Below are positions 41,200 through 50,405 of a DNA stretch of 64,000 nt, one piece after another. The notes under the pieces were generated by a model. The model ran no database searches. It saw only the letters and a program-made list of their open reading frames with translations, and had not been told where the DNA came from. The DNA is from a virus, in the IMG/VR virus record IMGVR_UViG_3300032046_000006, positions 1 through 64,000 of that record. One strand, 5' to 3'. The stretch's first letter is position 1. Every line of letters starts with the position of its first letter. Made by a program: the position numbers and the translations under genes.

Positions 41200-41221
41200 G
41201 CTAATATTAAGGAGTAAATAA

Positions 41222-41353
41222 ATGATTACTTGTCCTTGTGGAAGAGATGTAGAAGATAATACAGATTATTTTTCTAAAGAACTTTATGATTTAGAAGGCA
41301 ATGCAACGGGATTTATTTGTATTCATGGCGAATTTATTTCCTATGGAGAATAA
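41222..41353 (+). CDS. 43-residue Cys-containing peptide
   Basis: Begins MITCPCGRDVEDNTDYFSKE and ends FICIHGEFISYGE. The cysteines CPC, C and a His near the end could bind one zinc. AAGGAGTAAATAA ribosome site directly after the switch-like RNA. Unknown function. Confidence 0.55.
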   Translation: MITCPCGRDVEDNTDYFSKELYDLEGNATGFICIHGEFISYGE

Positions 41354-41354
41354 A

Positions 41355-41600
41355 ATGAGTAATATTATTTCTTTAGACTTAGATTTGCTAAAAACATTGT
41401 TAGACCAAGAAGCCCGCAAAACAGTAGGCAAGGTAATGAAGAGGTTTGAAATTTCTGACGATAAAGAAATTATAAAGAAAGCTACTAAAGAGATACTATA
41501 TGAATCTTATAGAGATTTTTATGAGATGTTAAAAATTGGAAAAATTATTTTTGAATCTGGAACAAAAGTGAATTTTAATAACCCAAGTAAGGAGGACTAA
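41355..41600 (+). CDS. 81-residue helical protein in tail assembly module
   Basis: Starts at ATG 41,355 (GGAGAATAAA), two bases after the previous stop. Helical and charged: LDLDLLKTLLDQEARKTVGK, SDDKEIIKKATKEILYESYR. Position just before the chaperone genes suggests a small assembly factor; no family seen. Confidence 0.5.
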   Translation: MSNIISLDLDLLKTLLDQEARKTVGKVMKRFEISDDKEIIKKATKEILYESYRDFYEMLKIGKIIFESGTKVNFNNPSKED

Positions 41601-42278
41601 ATGGAAAAAGAAATTAAAAGTGAGGAAACTAATAGACTTAAAGAAGCGGAACAAATGGTAAAAAAGTTCAATGAAGATACCGAGCTTTCTCAAGCGGAAG
41701 ATTTAATCAAAGATAACAAGTACTACTTTACTTATAATGCGATAAAATACAGAATCAAATTACTCGATTCATCAGACAAAGAAGAACTGGACTCCCTAAG
41801 AAGGAAAAAATTCAATAGTATGCTACAAGAAAAAGATGAAAATGGCAATTATGTTTATTTAACTGGAAAGAAGATAATTGAAATCGCCGAAGCAAGAGGC
41901 GACCTCAATGTTAAAGAAATAGATGAGAAAATTAAAGTTTTAGAAGCCCAAGAATTAGATTTGCAATTAAAATTGGGCGAAAGTCTTTCTAAAAAAGAAC
42001 CAGAAACCATCCTAAAAACCTATAAAGAACAAATAGATGAATTGAGACTCCAAAAATATATTTTATCAACTCAGAAAAGTTTACTTTTGGAATTTTCTCT
42101 TGAGAATCAGTTACTTGGTTATGTCGCAAAAATAATGACTTGGCTTTCATTGGAAAGATTAGAAGGAGAAATATGGCAGAGAGCATTTAAGATATTAGAA
42201 GATTTTGACAAATGCAAAGATGATACTTTAATAGAGAAAGCAGCAAAAATTGCTATTAAATTACAGTATGGGATATAA
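41601..42278 (+). CDS. Tail assembly chaperone
   Basis: 225 residues: acidic helical protein with 'YYFTYNAIKYRIKLLDSSDK' (a short beta part) then long helices. Position just upstream of the tape measure, together with the next gene, matches the pair of tail assembly chaperones (GpG/GpGT-like) that coat the tape measure. I see no frameshift site linking it to the next gene, which has its own ATG. AAGGAGGACTAA. Confidence 0.6.
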   Translation: MEKEIKSEETNRLKEAEQMVKKFNEDTELSQAEDLIKDNKYYFTYNAIKYRIKLLDSSDKEELDSLRRKKFNSMLQEKDENGNYVYLTGKKIIEIAEARGDLNVKEIDEKIKVLEAQELDLQLKLGESLSKKEPETILKTYKEQIDELRLQKYILSTQKSLLLEFSLENQLLGYVAKIMTWLSLERLEGEIWQRAFKILEDFDKCKDDTLIEKAAKIAIKLQYGI

Positions 42279-42280
42279 AA

Positions 42281-42661
42281 ATGCCCGATATTTATGATTC
42301 ATTAATTAAATTGGCGAAGAGTAATAAATATCAGAATCTCTTCACAGTTTCAAAAGAATTATCTGGAATAAAATTGTTTCATAATTCTACTGAACTATCT
42401 AATATTCAAGATATATTTTTAAATTATCTCTATATTTTTGATAGTATTAATCGGGATATAATAGTTGATAAAATAAGTGAACATGTTTTGGATGATGATA
42501 CGAATATATATTGGGAAAGCTATTTGTATTGGAAGAAAAAAAATAGGAACAAAGAACCTGAGCAAAAAGATAATAATAGAGTGAGTGAACTTAATTTGGT
42601 AGCGGGTAAAAAGGTAAATTTTCCAAATAAAAAAAATAAAAATAAGAAGGTTAAAAAATAA
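42281..42661 (+). CDS. Second tail assembly chaperone-like protein
   Basis: 126 residues. 'IYDSLIKLAKSNKYQNLFTV', 'LNYLYIFDSINRDIIVDKIS', then a Lys/Asn-rich basic tail. Located between chaperone 1 and the tape measure and joined to the latter by TAATG, which fits the role of the second chaperone made as an independent protein rather than by frameshift. Confidence 0.55.
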   Translation: MPDIYDSLIKLAKSNKYQNLFTVSKELSGIKLFHNSTELSNIQDIFLNYLYIFDSINRDIIVDKISEHVLDDDTNIYWESYLYWKKKNRNKEPEQKDNNRVSELNLVAGKKVNFPNKKNKNKKVKK

Positions 42662-45600
42662 TGGATACTAAAACTTTTATAGGAATAATAAATCTTGAAC
42701 TTAATAAACAGGGAGTAGACGAAGGAATAAAAAAGACTGGTGCCACTATGGAAGAAGTGGCAGGAAAACCAATTACTTTTCCTTGGGTTGCCAAGGCATA
42801 TGAATCTCTAAAAAAGACCAGCGATGCAACTAAAGATTTTTCCTCTCAATTAGAAGGATTTAATGTAGTTAGTGCAAAATCTAATGAAATTTTTAAAGAG
42901 GGAGAATCGGTAGGTAGAAAAACGGCAGTAACTTTTAGAAACTTTGCTGGAGATATGGAAGTTGTTACAAGAGAATTTGATAAAGATGGAAAACTTGTTT
43001 CTCAAAGTATGCAATCTATGGGACAAGGTGCGGCACTTGGTGCAGTAGGTGTTAAAGATTTTTCTGGGGAATTGGAGGGATTTAGTAAAATTTCTACTAA
43101 AATAAATACTATTTTCGAACAAGGCAATGAAGTGGGAATGAAATCGGTAGAAACTTATAAAAATCAAGAAGGTGCCCTTAAAGCAGTTACTATGGGTTTT
43201 GATAAGCAGGGCAACATAGTTTCTCAATCATTGCAAGAAACCCAAAAACAGGCAGAAGCAGCAACTTATGCGGTCAAAGATTTTTCTACTCAACTTCAAG
43301 GATTTACTCTTATTGGAAGTAAAACTACGAGTATATTTAAAGCAAATAATGAAGAAACTAAACAAAGTATAGATATTTATAGAAATCAGTCAGGTGCAAT
43401 AAGACAAGTTACGACAGATGCAGATAAAAATGGAAAAGTAACTGGACAATCTCTAAGAGATATAACCAAGGGTGCAACACAAAGTGCAACTATGATGGAA
43501 CAACTCGGAATGGCTATGAAAAGAGCTTTAATTGTTGCTCCTGTATGGATGATTATGCGTGGTGCCATACAAGCACTTATGGTTCCTGTTAAAGAATTAA
43601 TTAAGGCATTTTTTGAATTAGAAACAGGTTTAGCAAAGGTAATGACAGTATCTCGAATTTCTGCTTCAGAACAAAATAAATTTTATGGAGAATTAACAGA
43701 GGTAGCATGGAAGTATTATAAAACCTCATCTGCTAGTATGAAAGAAATTACAGAAGCAATGTATCAAATAGGAACAGCAGGAAGAAGTACTGCGGAAATT
43801 TTACAGGGGTTTACTCATGTTTTAAATTTAAGTATCGCTACATTTGGTAATGTAACAGATGCGGGTAGAGTTCTTACAGGAATTTTAAATGTTTATGGGG
43901 GTTCGTTGGGCAACTTAATTACTGCCGAAGAAAAGATGAGATATATTTCTGATTTATTAGTTGATACATGGTCAAGACATCAAGTAGAATTAAATGAAAT
44001 ATCAACTGCAATAGGATATGTTGGCTCTGTATCGGAAGCTCTAGATATAGATTTAAAAACTTTAGTGGGAACTATAGGTTTTTTAAATGATGGTCTGCTC
44101 AGAGGTTCAAAAGCTGGAACTTCGTTATTAAATACGTTCGTTCAATTAGCAAAAAGTCCAGAAAAATTAAGAGATTTAGGAGTTGTTTTTGACCCAAGAA
44201 AACCCTTAGATTTAGTAGATGTAATGCAACAATTACATAATAGATTTATAGAAACTGGGAAATCGGTGGAATCAACGGGTGATATGTATGCCATATTTGG
44301 AAACAGGGGGGCTAAAGCAGTTGAAAGAATTATTCAAAATTGGGATAAATGGATAGAGTCTATTCAAAGAGGGGACGAAGAATTTCAAAAATTTGCAGAA
44401 AGAACAAAAAAGACCGCAGAAGAAACCCTGCCAAAAGCATTTGCCAAATTTTTAAAATTGGGGATGATGCCGAGTTTTCCTTCAAAAGGGAAAAATCCTC
44501 TTACTGAATGGCTCAATGAGCAATCCGATGCAATGATTAAAGCTAGTGAAAATTTAGAATTATATTATAAATTAGTTGCTAAAGGAATAAAATTACCAGA
44601 ATTACCTACGAAATGGGTAGGGGGAGATATTTTCGGAAGATTAGTTGGATTTGTTCCCGAAGATTTGGCAAAAAAATTAGAACCGATTAAAGAATTTTTA
44701 GATTTAATAGGAGTCGCAGAAATAGAAAAAGAATTAGGCAGACCAATAGGGGAAGTCGCAAGCAATTTAATGTCAGCAGGGCAAAGTGCAAAAGTATTAT
44801 TAGACCAAGCTGTAGCTAATAATGAAACGTGGGAACAAATGGCAGATAATGAAGGTAAAATAGTTGCTGATTTATTAAATATGACAGACGAAGAATTAAA
44901 ACAAAACAGTTATTTGAAAGAAATTTATGAATATAGATTAAAAAATAAAGTTGAGGTAGAAAAAGAAGGAGTAGGTCAGAGAGGACTGAGTTCTGAATTA
45001 AAGAGAAAATTAGAGTTGCAGGAACAGGAAGTTACTTATTCTCTAGCAAAAATGGCTGGAATGAAAGATGAAGAAATTACTTATGCAAAAATAGCAAATA
45101 AAGTTAATTATTTAAATAAATTAGCGTCGGAAGCAAATAAATCAAGAAAAGCAGAAGGAAAAGAGATTTATCAAATGGTAAATCTTTCAGATGTATTAAG
45201 TGGAAATTGGAAAAAAATTCAAGAATCTGGGTCGACTCTTTTGGATGAAGACAAAGACATAGTTGAATTGGATAAAATGCGGAATGATTTGCAAATTCAA
45301 ATTTCTCAACATGTACAGCAACAAGTATCTCTGGTTTCATCAGTATATCGATTTATGGGTTTGCAAGAATCTAGTATTATAAAACAAGAAATGATTTTTA
45401 AAGCAATAATGAATGGAGAAAAATATATAGTCAATAGTGAAGAAGATAGATTAAGATTAGCACAAGCATTAAGTGCAGAAATGACCGAACAGGAAAGGAA
45501 ATCCTCAAGTTTGGTTGAATTATATAAAATAGCAAAACAATATGGCATGGGAGTGGCTCAGGAAGTTTCTAATTTCTTGGGAGGAATATTAAAATTTAGT

Positions 45601-45912
45601 GAATTAAGTGCTGGAGCTATAAGTGCTTTGAGAAGAAATATTCCTGGGGAATATGAACAAGGTATTGCTGGTCAATATTTAGGAACCAAAATAAAATTCC
45701 CCGAAGAAATAGAAAAAGCAAGAATAGCAACCAGAAATATATCACTTCTAAATCAAATAATGGTAGAACCAATGACAGTAAACGTAAATCTGGATAGTCA
45801 GGGCATTACGGCAGAAATTTTAAAGAAAATAGCCCCTTTATTAGAATTAGAATTTGAAAAGAAAGGTTCTTCTTTGAATAATGTGTTACATAAAGAAATT
45901 AATATACATTAA
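42661..45912 (+). CDS. Tape measure protein
   Basis: 1,083 residues. Residues 58-118, 132-192 and 206-266 are three copies of one module at an exact 74-residue spacing (KDFSxxLxGF ... DKxGxxxxQSL). Then MKRALIVAPVWMIMRGAIQA begins the conserved tape measure core (TMP family) with a hydrophobic segment near 285-330. The rest is long helices. Length sets the tail length; a rule of about 1.5 angstrom per residue would give roughly 160 nm. Longest gene in the tail module. Confidence 0.9.
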   Translation: MDTKTFIGIINLELNKQGVDEGIKKTGATMEEVAGKPITFPWVAKAYESLKKTSDATKDFSSQLEGFNVVSAKSNEIFKEGESVGRKTAVTFRNFAGDMEVVTREFDKDGKLVSQSMQSMGQGAALGAVGVKDFSGELEGFSKISTKINTIFEQGNEVGMKSVETYKNQEGALKAVTMGFDKQGNIVSQSLQETQKQAEAATYAVKDFSTQLQGFTLIGSKTTSIFKANNEETKQSIDIYRNQSGAIRQVTTDADKNGKVTGQSLRDITKGATQSATMMEQLGMAMKRALIVAPVWMIMRGAIQALMVPVKELIKAFFELETGLAKVMTVSRISASEQNKFYGELTEVAWKYYKTSSASMKEITEAMYQIGTAGRSTAEILQGFTHVLNLSIATFGNVTDAGRVLTGILNVYGGSLGNLITAEEKMRYISDLLVDTWSRHQVELNEISTAIGYVGSVSEALDIDLKTLVGTIGFLNDGLLRGSKAGTSLLNTFVQLAKSPEKLRDLGVVFDPRKPLDLVDVMQQLHNRFIETGKSVESTGDMYAIFGNRGAKAVERIIQNWDKWIESIQRGDEEFQKFAERTKKTAEETLPKAFAKFLKLGMMPSFPSKGKNPLTEWLNEQSDAMIKASENLELYYKLVAKGIKLPELPTKWVGGDIFGRLVGFVPEDLAKKLEPIKEFLDLIGVAEIEKELGRPIGEVASNLMSAGQSAKVLLDQAVANNETWEQMADNEGKIVADLLNMTDEELKQNSYLKEIYEYRLKNKVEVEKEGVGQRGLSSELKRKLELQEQEVTYSLAKMAGMKDEEITYAKIANKVNYLNKLASEANKSRKAEGKEIYQMVNLSDVLSGNWKKIQESGSTLLDEDKDIVELDKMRNDLQIQISQHVQQQVSLVSSVYRFMGLQESSIIKQEMIFKAIMNGEKYIVNSEEDRLRLAQALSAEMTEQERKSSSLVELYKIAKQYGMGVAQEVSNFLGGILKFSELSAGAISALRRNIPGEYEQGIAGQYLGTKIKFPEEIEKARIATRNISLLNQIMVEPMTVNVNLDSQGITAEILKKIAPLLELEFEKKGSSLNNVLHKEINIH

Positions 45913-45944
45913 AATGATAAATTAAATACAGGAGGTCGAGCAAT

Positions 45945-46334
45945 ATGAGTGTTTATTTTAAATTATTTGAAAGCGATGGGACTACTCCAGTTTATATATT
46001 CCCTGTAGTATTTTCGGCAAATTATCCGCATACTGGAAAAAAGATAATTGAGTATACTAATCCAAGGGGAAAAGGAAGCATAACCTTGGATGGTGGCTCA
46101 GAATCCTGGGATTTATCCATTAAAGGAGTTCTTAAAGCAAATGATTATAATGCACTGATGACTCTGGTAGATGCTATGGAAGAAGATGTTGAATTAAATG
46201 TTCCCTATGTATTAACAATTACTGGGGGGTATTCTTATAATGTTAAAAGACTGATTCCAATTACTTATGAAGAAAATTCATTAAGAACAAACTATATAGA
46301 ATATACCTGTGTTCTTAGGTGTTTATCGTGGTAA
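45945..46334 (+). CDS. Distal tail / baseplate ring protein
   Basis: 129 residues: 'YFKLFESDGTTPVYIFPVVF', 'YTNPRGKGSITLDGGSESWD', 'LSIKGVLKANDYNALMTLVD', ending in a strand. Small beta-rich protein right after the tape measure is the usual place of the distal tail protein. ACAGGAGGTCGAGCAAT is one of the strongest ribosome sites here. Confidence 0.6.
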   Translation: MSVYFKLFESDGTTPVYIFPVVFSANYPHTGKKIIEYTNPRGKGSITLDGGSESWDLSIKGVLKANDYNALMTLVDAMEEDVELNVPYVLTITGGYSYNVKRLIPITYEENSLRTNYIEYTCVLRCLSW

Positions 46335-46376
46335 TAATTTCTAAAAGAAAAGGAAATAAATGAGGAGGAATAAAAG

Positions 46377-47015
46377 ATGGGATTATCGATTTATGTAAAT
46401 CATACATCAGACGATGTACCGAGATTACCTAGCAATGAGAGCAAATATACTTTGATGGGAACTAATGATTTTTTACTTTTTTCTAATGGGTATACTGATT
46501 TTGTTTATGATGGTGCAGATATACCATCAGACCCAAATCAATTAACTTCTGCTGGGTCTTTAATTACAGCAGGTTTAGTTGATGTAACTCATTTTTACTT
46601 GGCAGATTATGATGCGGGAAAATTAAAAGAAATCTATAATGCTGGAAAACATAATAAAATGCACGCATTTTGTTTCTCTTTTAGTGCTGCAACTGCTTCG
46701 GAACCAAAATTAGAATTATGGGATGATAGTGACATGGATTCTTTTGACAGTTATGCGTTGGGTGCGGGAGTTGCAACTAATTCTATGATTAGGGGATTTG
46801 TAACTACCGATGCTACTCCCCCAGGTTCGGATGATTGGAATGGTATTATCTTGGCAGGAAGCGATTCAAGTCATGTGTTATGGTTGAATAAAGGTGCAGG
46901 AGAAAGTCCTTTAACTGCGGCAAAAGACCTCTATGCCAATTTGAGGGTAACGATACTTGGCTCGTACCCATATTCGTTTTCTCTAACACCGTGCATAGCA
47001 ATTAAATATACTTAA
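46377..47015 (+). CDS. Tail tip structural protein
   Basis: 212 residues, beta-rich, few charges: 'YVNHTSDDVPRLPSNESKYT', 'VTHFYLADYDAGKLKEIYNA', 'FCFSFSAATASEPKLELWDD'. Located between the distal tail protein and the hub. No family recognised; a virion structural role is inferred from position and composition. GAGGAGGAATAAAAG. Confidence 0.55.
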   Translation: MGLSIYVNHTSDDVPRLPSNESKYTLMGTNDFLLFSNGYTDFVYDGADIPSDPNQLTSAGSLITAGLVDVTHFYLADYDAGKLKEIYNAGKHNKMHAFCFSFSAATASEPKLELWDDSDMDSFDSYALGAGVATNSMIRGFVTTDATPPGSDDWNGIILAGSDSSHVLWLNKGAGESPLTAAKDLYANLRVTILGSYPYSFSLTPCIAIKYT

Positions 47016-47030
47016 TAAGAGGATAAAATC

Positions 47031-47606
47031 GTGAAATTAAATTATGAATTTTTAGATAATGAGAAGATTACCGCCCAATTTGTATTAGGCGATGTTGTGT
47101 GGATTGCTTTTGCTAGTGTCGATGGAATTAGCAAAGTATATGGATGTAGTATTTATGATTTGGATATAATATATTGGGAATTAGATGTTGTGGGAGAAAT
47201 CTCCTCAATTATCTCTATTGATACTTATCTATATTTGGCTTTGGATGATGATACCAATATTTGTGCCGAATTTAATAGTAGTAATCCTTCCGATATTTGG
47301 TATCTGGCAAAAGATGAAGAAGTAACAGAAGAAGCAATAGATTTGGTTTGGGATAGTCTATCTTATCAAGTTTATTTTTTATCTCCAGGATTAGCAACTG
47401 GAGAAAATGCAAAAATAACAGTATATGATTATAGTGATAATTATGTAGAAACTATAGATTTGCCTACAGTTTCTAATGCCTCTAAAATTTCTGCGGATGA
47501 AGATGGGAATTTATGGGTTCTATCTGATTTAGATTCAACGCCAATAATTACCAAGATATGGCAGGAGACGGGTGGCTGGGATTACTTTAGTTATCTTTTA
47601 GTATAA
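47031..47606 (+). CDS. Beta-propeller-like tail protein
   Basis: 191 residues with GTG start (AAGAGGATAAAATC). Repeating four-strand units such as 'DVVWIAFASVDGISKVYGCS', 'DTYLYLALDDDTNICAEFNS', 'VYFLSPGLATGENAKITVYD', 'NLWVLSDLDSTP' suggest a small propeller or sandwich. It resembles the beginning of the hub protein (47,787). Structural role inferred. Confidence 0.5.
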   Translation: MKLNYEFLDNEKITAQFVLGDVVWIAFASVDGISKVYGCSIYDLDIIYWELDVVGEISSIISIDTYLYLALDDDTNICAEFNSSNPSDIWYLAKDEEVTEEAIDLVWDSLSYQVYFLSPGLATGENAKITVYDYSDNYVETIDLPTVSNASKISADEDGNLWVLSDLDSTPIITKIWQETGGWDYFSYLLV

Positions 47607-47635
47607 AGAGGAATAAAAATGAGAAGAGGATAATC

Positions 47636-47773
47636 ATGATAGAAAAAAGAGATTTCGTAGAGAGGACTATTTATCTTATTAGGAAATTATTAGAAGACCA
47701 TTTGCCCCAAGAAGATACATTAGCAGAGATGATTGATAAGAGGAATAAATTGTTGCAAAAATTTATTCAATAA
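47636..47773 (+). CDS. 45-residue helical peptide
   Basis: Begins MIEKRDFVERTIYLIRKLLE and ends EMIDKRNKLLQKFIQ. GAGAAGAGGATAATC is the ribosome site. Sits between two tail genes; unknown function. Confidence 0.5.
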   Translation: MIEKRDFVERTIYLIRKLLEDHLPQEDTLAEMIDKRNKLLQKFIQ

Positions 47774-47786
47774 AGGAATAAAATAA

Positions 47787-49811
47787 ATGTCATACACGAA
47801 TAGATTTATACATACCTCCGAAGAAACGGGAGCAAATTCCTATGCTTACATTATAACCGATACTTCTCCCGCAAAATTAATTAAAGTAGATTTATCTAAT
47901 CCTACGAGTTATGAAACTTATACTTTAGATGATACTGGAGAAGATTTAAATTATGGAAAAGCACTAATAATAAATGCTGATACAGAATATCTTTATGCTT
48001 CTTTTGATAATGGTTATGTTGCTAAAATTAGTTTAGATGACCCAAACAATAGGGAAATCTTTTATGTTGGAGAAGCCAATCAACTTAATGCTATTGCACA
48101 CGACCCTACTCGTTTACTTACTTTTGTAGGGGATAATATTTCTGGTTTGAGCGAATTTGTTATTGATGAATCCACTGTAAGTATAATAGATACAGATTTG
48201 AGAGTTTTATTGGAAGAAACAACTCTAATTAATACATACTTAGCGGTTTTGAATGGGGCAATAATAAATACTGATTTGCGTGTTAATAAAGAAACCATAT
48301 CCCTAATAAATACAGATTTACGAGTTAATAAATATACTTATGTGGATACTAATTTTTATCCTTTAGGAAGAGAAGATTTTCGCATATACATAGATGGCGA
48401 TGAATCGGCAAATGAATTGGGAGATGATGATTTAAAATTAGATTCTATTCAGATTACTCATACTATAGATAATAAAAGTATTGCAAAATTTACTCTACTT
48501 AGAAAACACGACGATATTGACAATCCCACGACTATTAGCGAGAATAATGCAGTAGAAATTTATCTTGGTAATAAGTTAGAGTTTACTGGAAAAATATCTA
48601 ACTTAGATTGCTCAAGCCAAGACGAAACTGTGGTGGTTTCTTGTGAATCAGATAGTATTACTGACGATTATGATTCGACACAAAAAGATTTACCATTAAC
48701 AACATTAAATACACAAATTCATTTATATGATGTATTATTAGACGACATAACAATTGATAATCCTATTTTGGATACTAGATTGATTATTGTTTCTGATGGT
48801 GGAAGGTATTGGACTGGTTCAAGTTGGAATAGAAAATTAAGTTTGGCTTTAACTTTTGTTAATTTTGCAACTGCATCGGCTTATTTGGAAACTAATATAG
48901 ACGATATTTTTATTAAAGGTAATCCCTCGATAGATAATTATGAAAGAAGTCCAAAATATTATAATGGAATTAGAGTTAATTTAGGAACTAAAATAGAAGA
49001 AAAAGTTAGTGGATGGGTTGCTTTGGCAAATTCTACAAAGACAGCAGAAGCAATAGAGGAAGGAACATTTAAATTTAATTCAGGATTTACTTATTTTTGG
49101 CATGTAGATGTTATACTATATGATTTGCCTTCTATTTCGACAGGTGTTAGTTCTACTCATACTCTTTTGCCTCATATAAGAACTGCTTTATATAAATATA
49201 TAGGCACCAGTTTATCTTCATTAAGTTCTGATTTATATGAAATAACTGGAGGATATTATCGCTATCAAAATATTTTAGATGATATAGAGACTGAATTGGG
49301 AGAGTATACTTTAGGAACTGCTCCTTATAAAGAAGTTTCGGCAAAAAATGGAATTAAAATAGCCAAAGGAAGATGGGTAGATAAAGATGATGGTCTTTAT
49401 TGGGATAAAGGAATATCTTATGATTATGAACAATATGCGAAAGATGTTGCTTCTGCGGAATATGCCAAAATTAAAAATATAAATGGAGATGTTTCCCCCA
49501 GAACTTCTGCGAGTATAGATTTAACACTTGATGGTTATTTATATTATGACTTAAATTTGCTCAATAGAATAAATCTAGTCAATACTACAATATTAAATGC
49601 TTATAAAAATTCTAATGGATTTCCGATAAGTATTAAACAAATAAATATAGACTCCAATTCTATGAAAGTTTCTATTTCATGTGATAATGAATATGCACAA
49701 AATGAATTAGATGTATTGGATACTATTTATGATAATGAACCATTAGAAACTCCAGAAACTTCGGTTAGATTATATAGAAAATTTGATTTACCACAATGGG
49801 AAAATGTCTAA
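47787..49811 (+). CDS. Baseplate hub / tail tip protein with propeller start
   Basis: 674 residues. Residues 1-130 are propeller-like repeats (YAYIITDTSPAKLIKVDLSN, YLYASFDNGYVAKISLDDPN). Residues 130-195 repeat 'INTDLRVNKETISLINTDLR'. From about 200 the sequence 'DFRIYIDGDESANELGDDDL', 'SIAKFTLLRK', 'VEIYLGNKLEFTGKISNLD' matches hub proteins (gp27/phage D-like) that form the tip channel. C-terminal 'INLVNTT ..GFPISIKQINIDSNSMKVSI' is typical of such hubs. TAATG coupling onward. Confidence 0.7.
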   Translation: MSYTNRFIHTSEETGANSYAYIITDTSPAKLIKVDLSNPTSYETYTLDDTGEDLNYGKALIINADTEYLYASFDNGYVAKISLDDPNNREIFYVGEANQLNAIAHDPTRLLTFVGDNISGLSEFVIDESTVSIIDTDLRVLLEETTLINTYLAVLNGAIINTDLRVNKETISLINTDLRVNKYTYVDTNFYPLGREDFRIYIDGDESANELGDDDLKLDSIQITHTIDNKSIAKFTLLRKHDDIDNPTTISENNAVEIYLGNKLEFTGKISNLDCSSQDETVVVSCESDSITDDYDSTQKDLPLTTLNTQIHLYDVLLDDITIDNPILDTRLIIVSDGGRYWTGSSWNRKLSLALTFVNFATASAYLETNIDDIFIKGNPSIDNYERSPKYYNGIRVNLGTKIEEKVSGWVALANSTKTAEAIEEGTFKFNSGFTYFWHVDVILYDLPSISTGVSSTHTLLPHIRTALYKYIGTSLSSLSSDLYEITGGYYRYQNILDDIETELGEYTLGTAPYKEVSAKNGIKIAKGRWVDKDDGLYWDKGISYDYEQYAKDVASAEYAKIKNINGDVSPRTSASIDLTLDGYLYYDLNLLNRINLVNTTILNAYKNSNGFPISIKQINIDSNSMKVSISCDNEYAQNELDVLDTIYDNEPLETPETSVRLYRKFDLPQWENV

Positions 49812-50239
49812 TGCCTATTTACGAAAAAACTACAAGAAAATTACAACACTTAACTAATAAAACTTTAGAAAATGAGGAACAACTAGCAAAAATAGATAAA
49901 GATTCTCCTCAAATAACCTCTTTTTATTATAATAAGAATATATCTAAATATTATATTTTTAATCGAAAAAAAATGGATAACATCAAGTCATTGACTACTC
50001 TGACCATTAATTTAAATAATTTTCCAGAAGAATATCTTCCTTATATTAATTTTGTCGCAATAAGTTATGGTATTACTGGAGTCCCTAACTTTGTTTTTAA
50101 TGGTTTAAACTATTCTTTTTTTCAAGTAGCACAACATAATTATAGATTAGAGTTCACTAATTGTAACTTCAACTTTGTTTACACTGCTTTTTTTTCGTTA
50201 TACTTTACAATAAATTTACCAAGAGATTATAATAATTAA
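49811..50239 (+). CDS. Tail tip accessory protein with coiled-coil start
   Basis: 142 residues from ATG 49,811, whose A is also the last base of the hub stop (TAATG). Residues 1-32 (KLQHLTNKTLENEEQLAKID) form a short coiled coil. The rest is beta-rich (FVAISYGITGVPNFVFNGLN). Similar short coiled-coil starts are present in the genes at 50,251 and 51,559, suggesting a common attachment peptide for different tip modules. Confidence 0.55.
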   Translation: MPIYEKTTRKLQHLTNKTLENEEQLAKIDKDSPQITSFYYNKNISKYYIFNRKKMDNIKSLTTLTINLNNFPEEYLPYINFVAISYGITGVPNFVFNGLNYSFFQVAQHNYRLEFTNCNFNFVYTAFFSLYFTINLPRDYNN

Positions 50240-50250
50240 AGGAAAGAAAT

Positions 50251-50397
50251 ATGAATACAATAAAAAAATTACTCGATAAAACAGAATCTACAAAACAACA
50301 AATAGAAAGAATAGATATAAAAAAAAGAAAATTAACTCCCCACAATAAAGTTAAGAGAATAATTACCTTATTGACCGATTGGGTTAAGTATAATTGA
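50251..50397 (+). CDS. 48-residue coiled-coil peptide of tail tip module
   Basis: Begins MNTIKKLLDKTESTKQQIER and ends RIITLLTDWVKYN. It consists of the same type of short coiled coil as the two neighbours but without their beta domain, so it may be a remnant or an independent linker. AAAGGAAAGAAAT ribosome site. Confidence 0.5.
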   Translation: MNTIKKLLDKTESTKQQIERIDIKKRKLTPHNKVKRIITLLTDWVKYN

Positions 50398-50405
50398 GGA
50401 ATAAT

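Noticed and set aside
41601-42661. Programmed frameshift between tail chaperones
   Set aside because: The second gene has its own ATG two bases after the first stop and I see no slippery heptamer with overlap; two separate proteins are the simpler reading.
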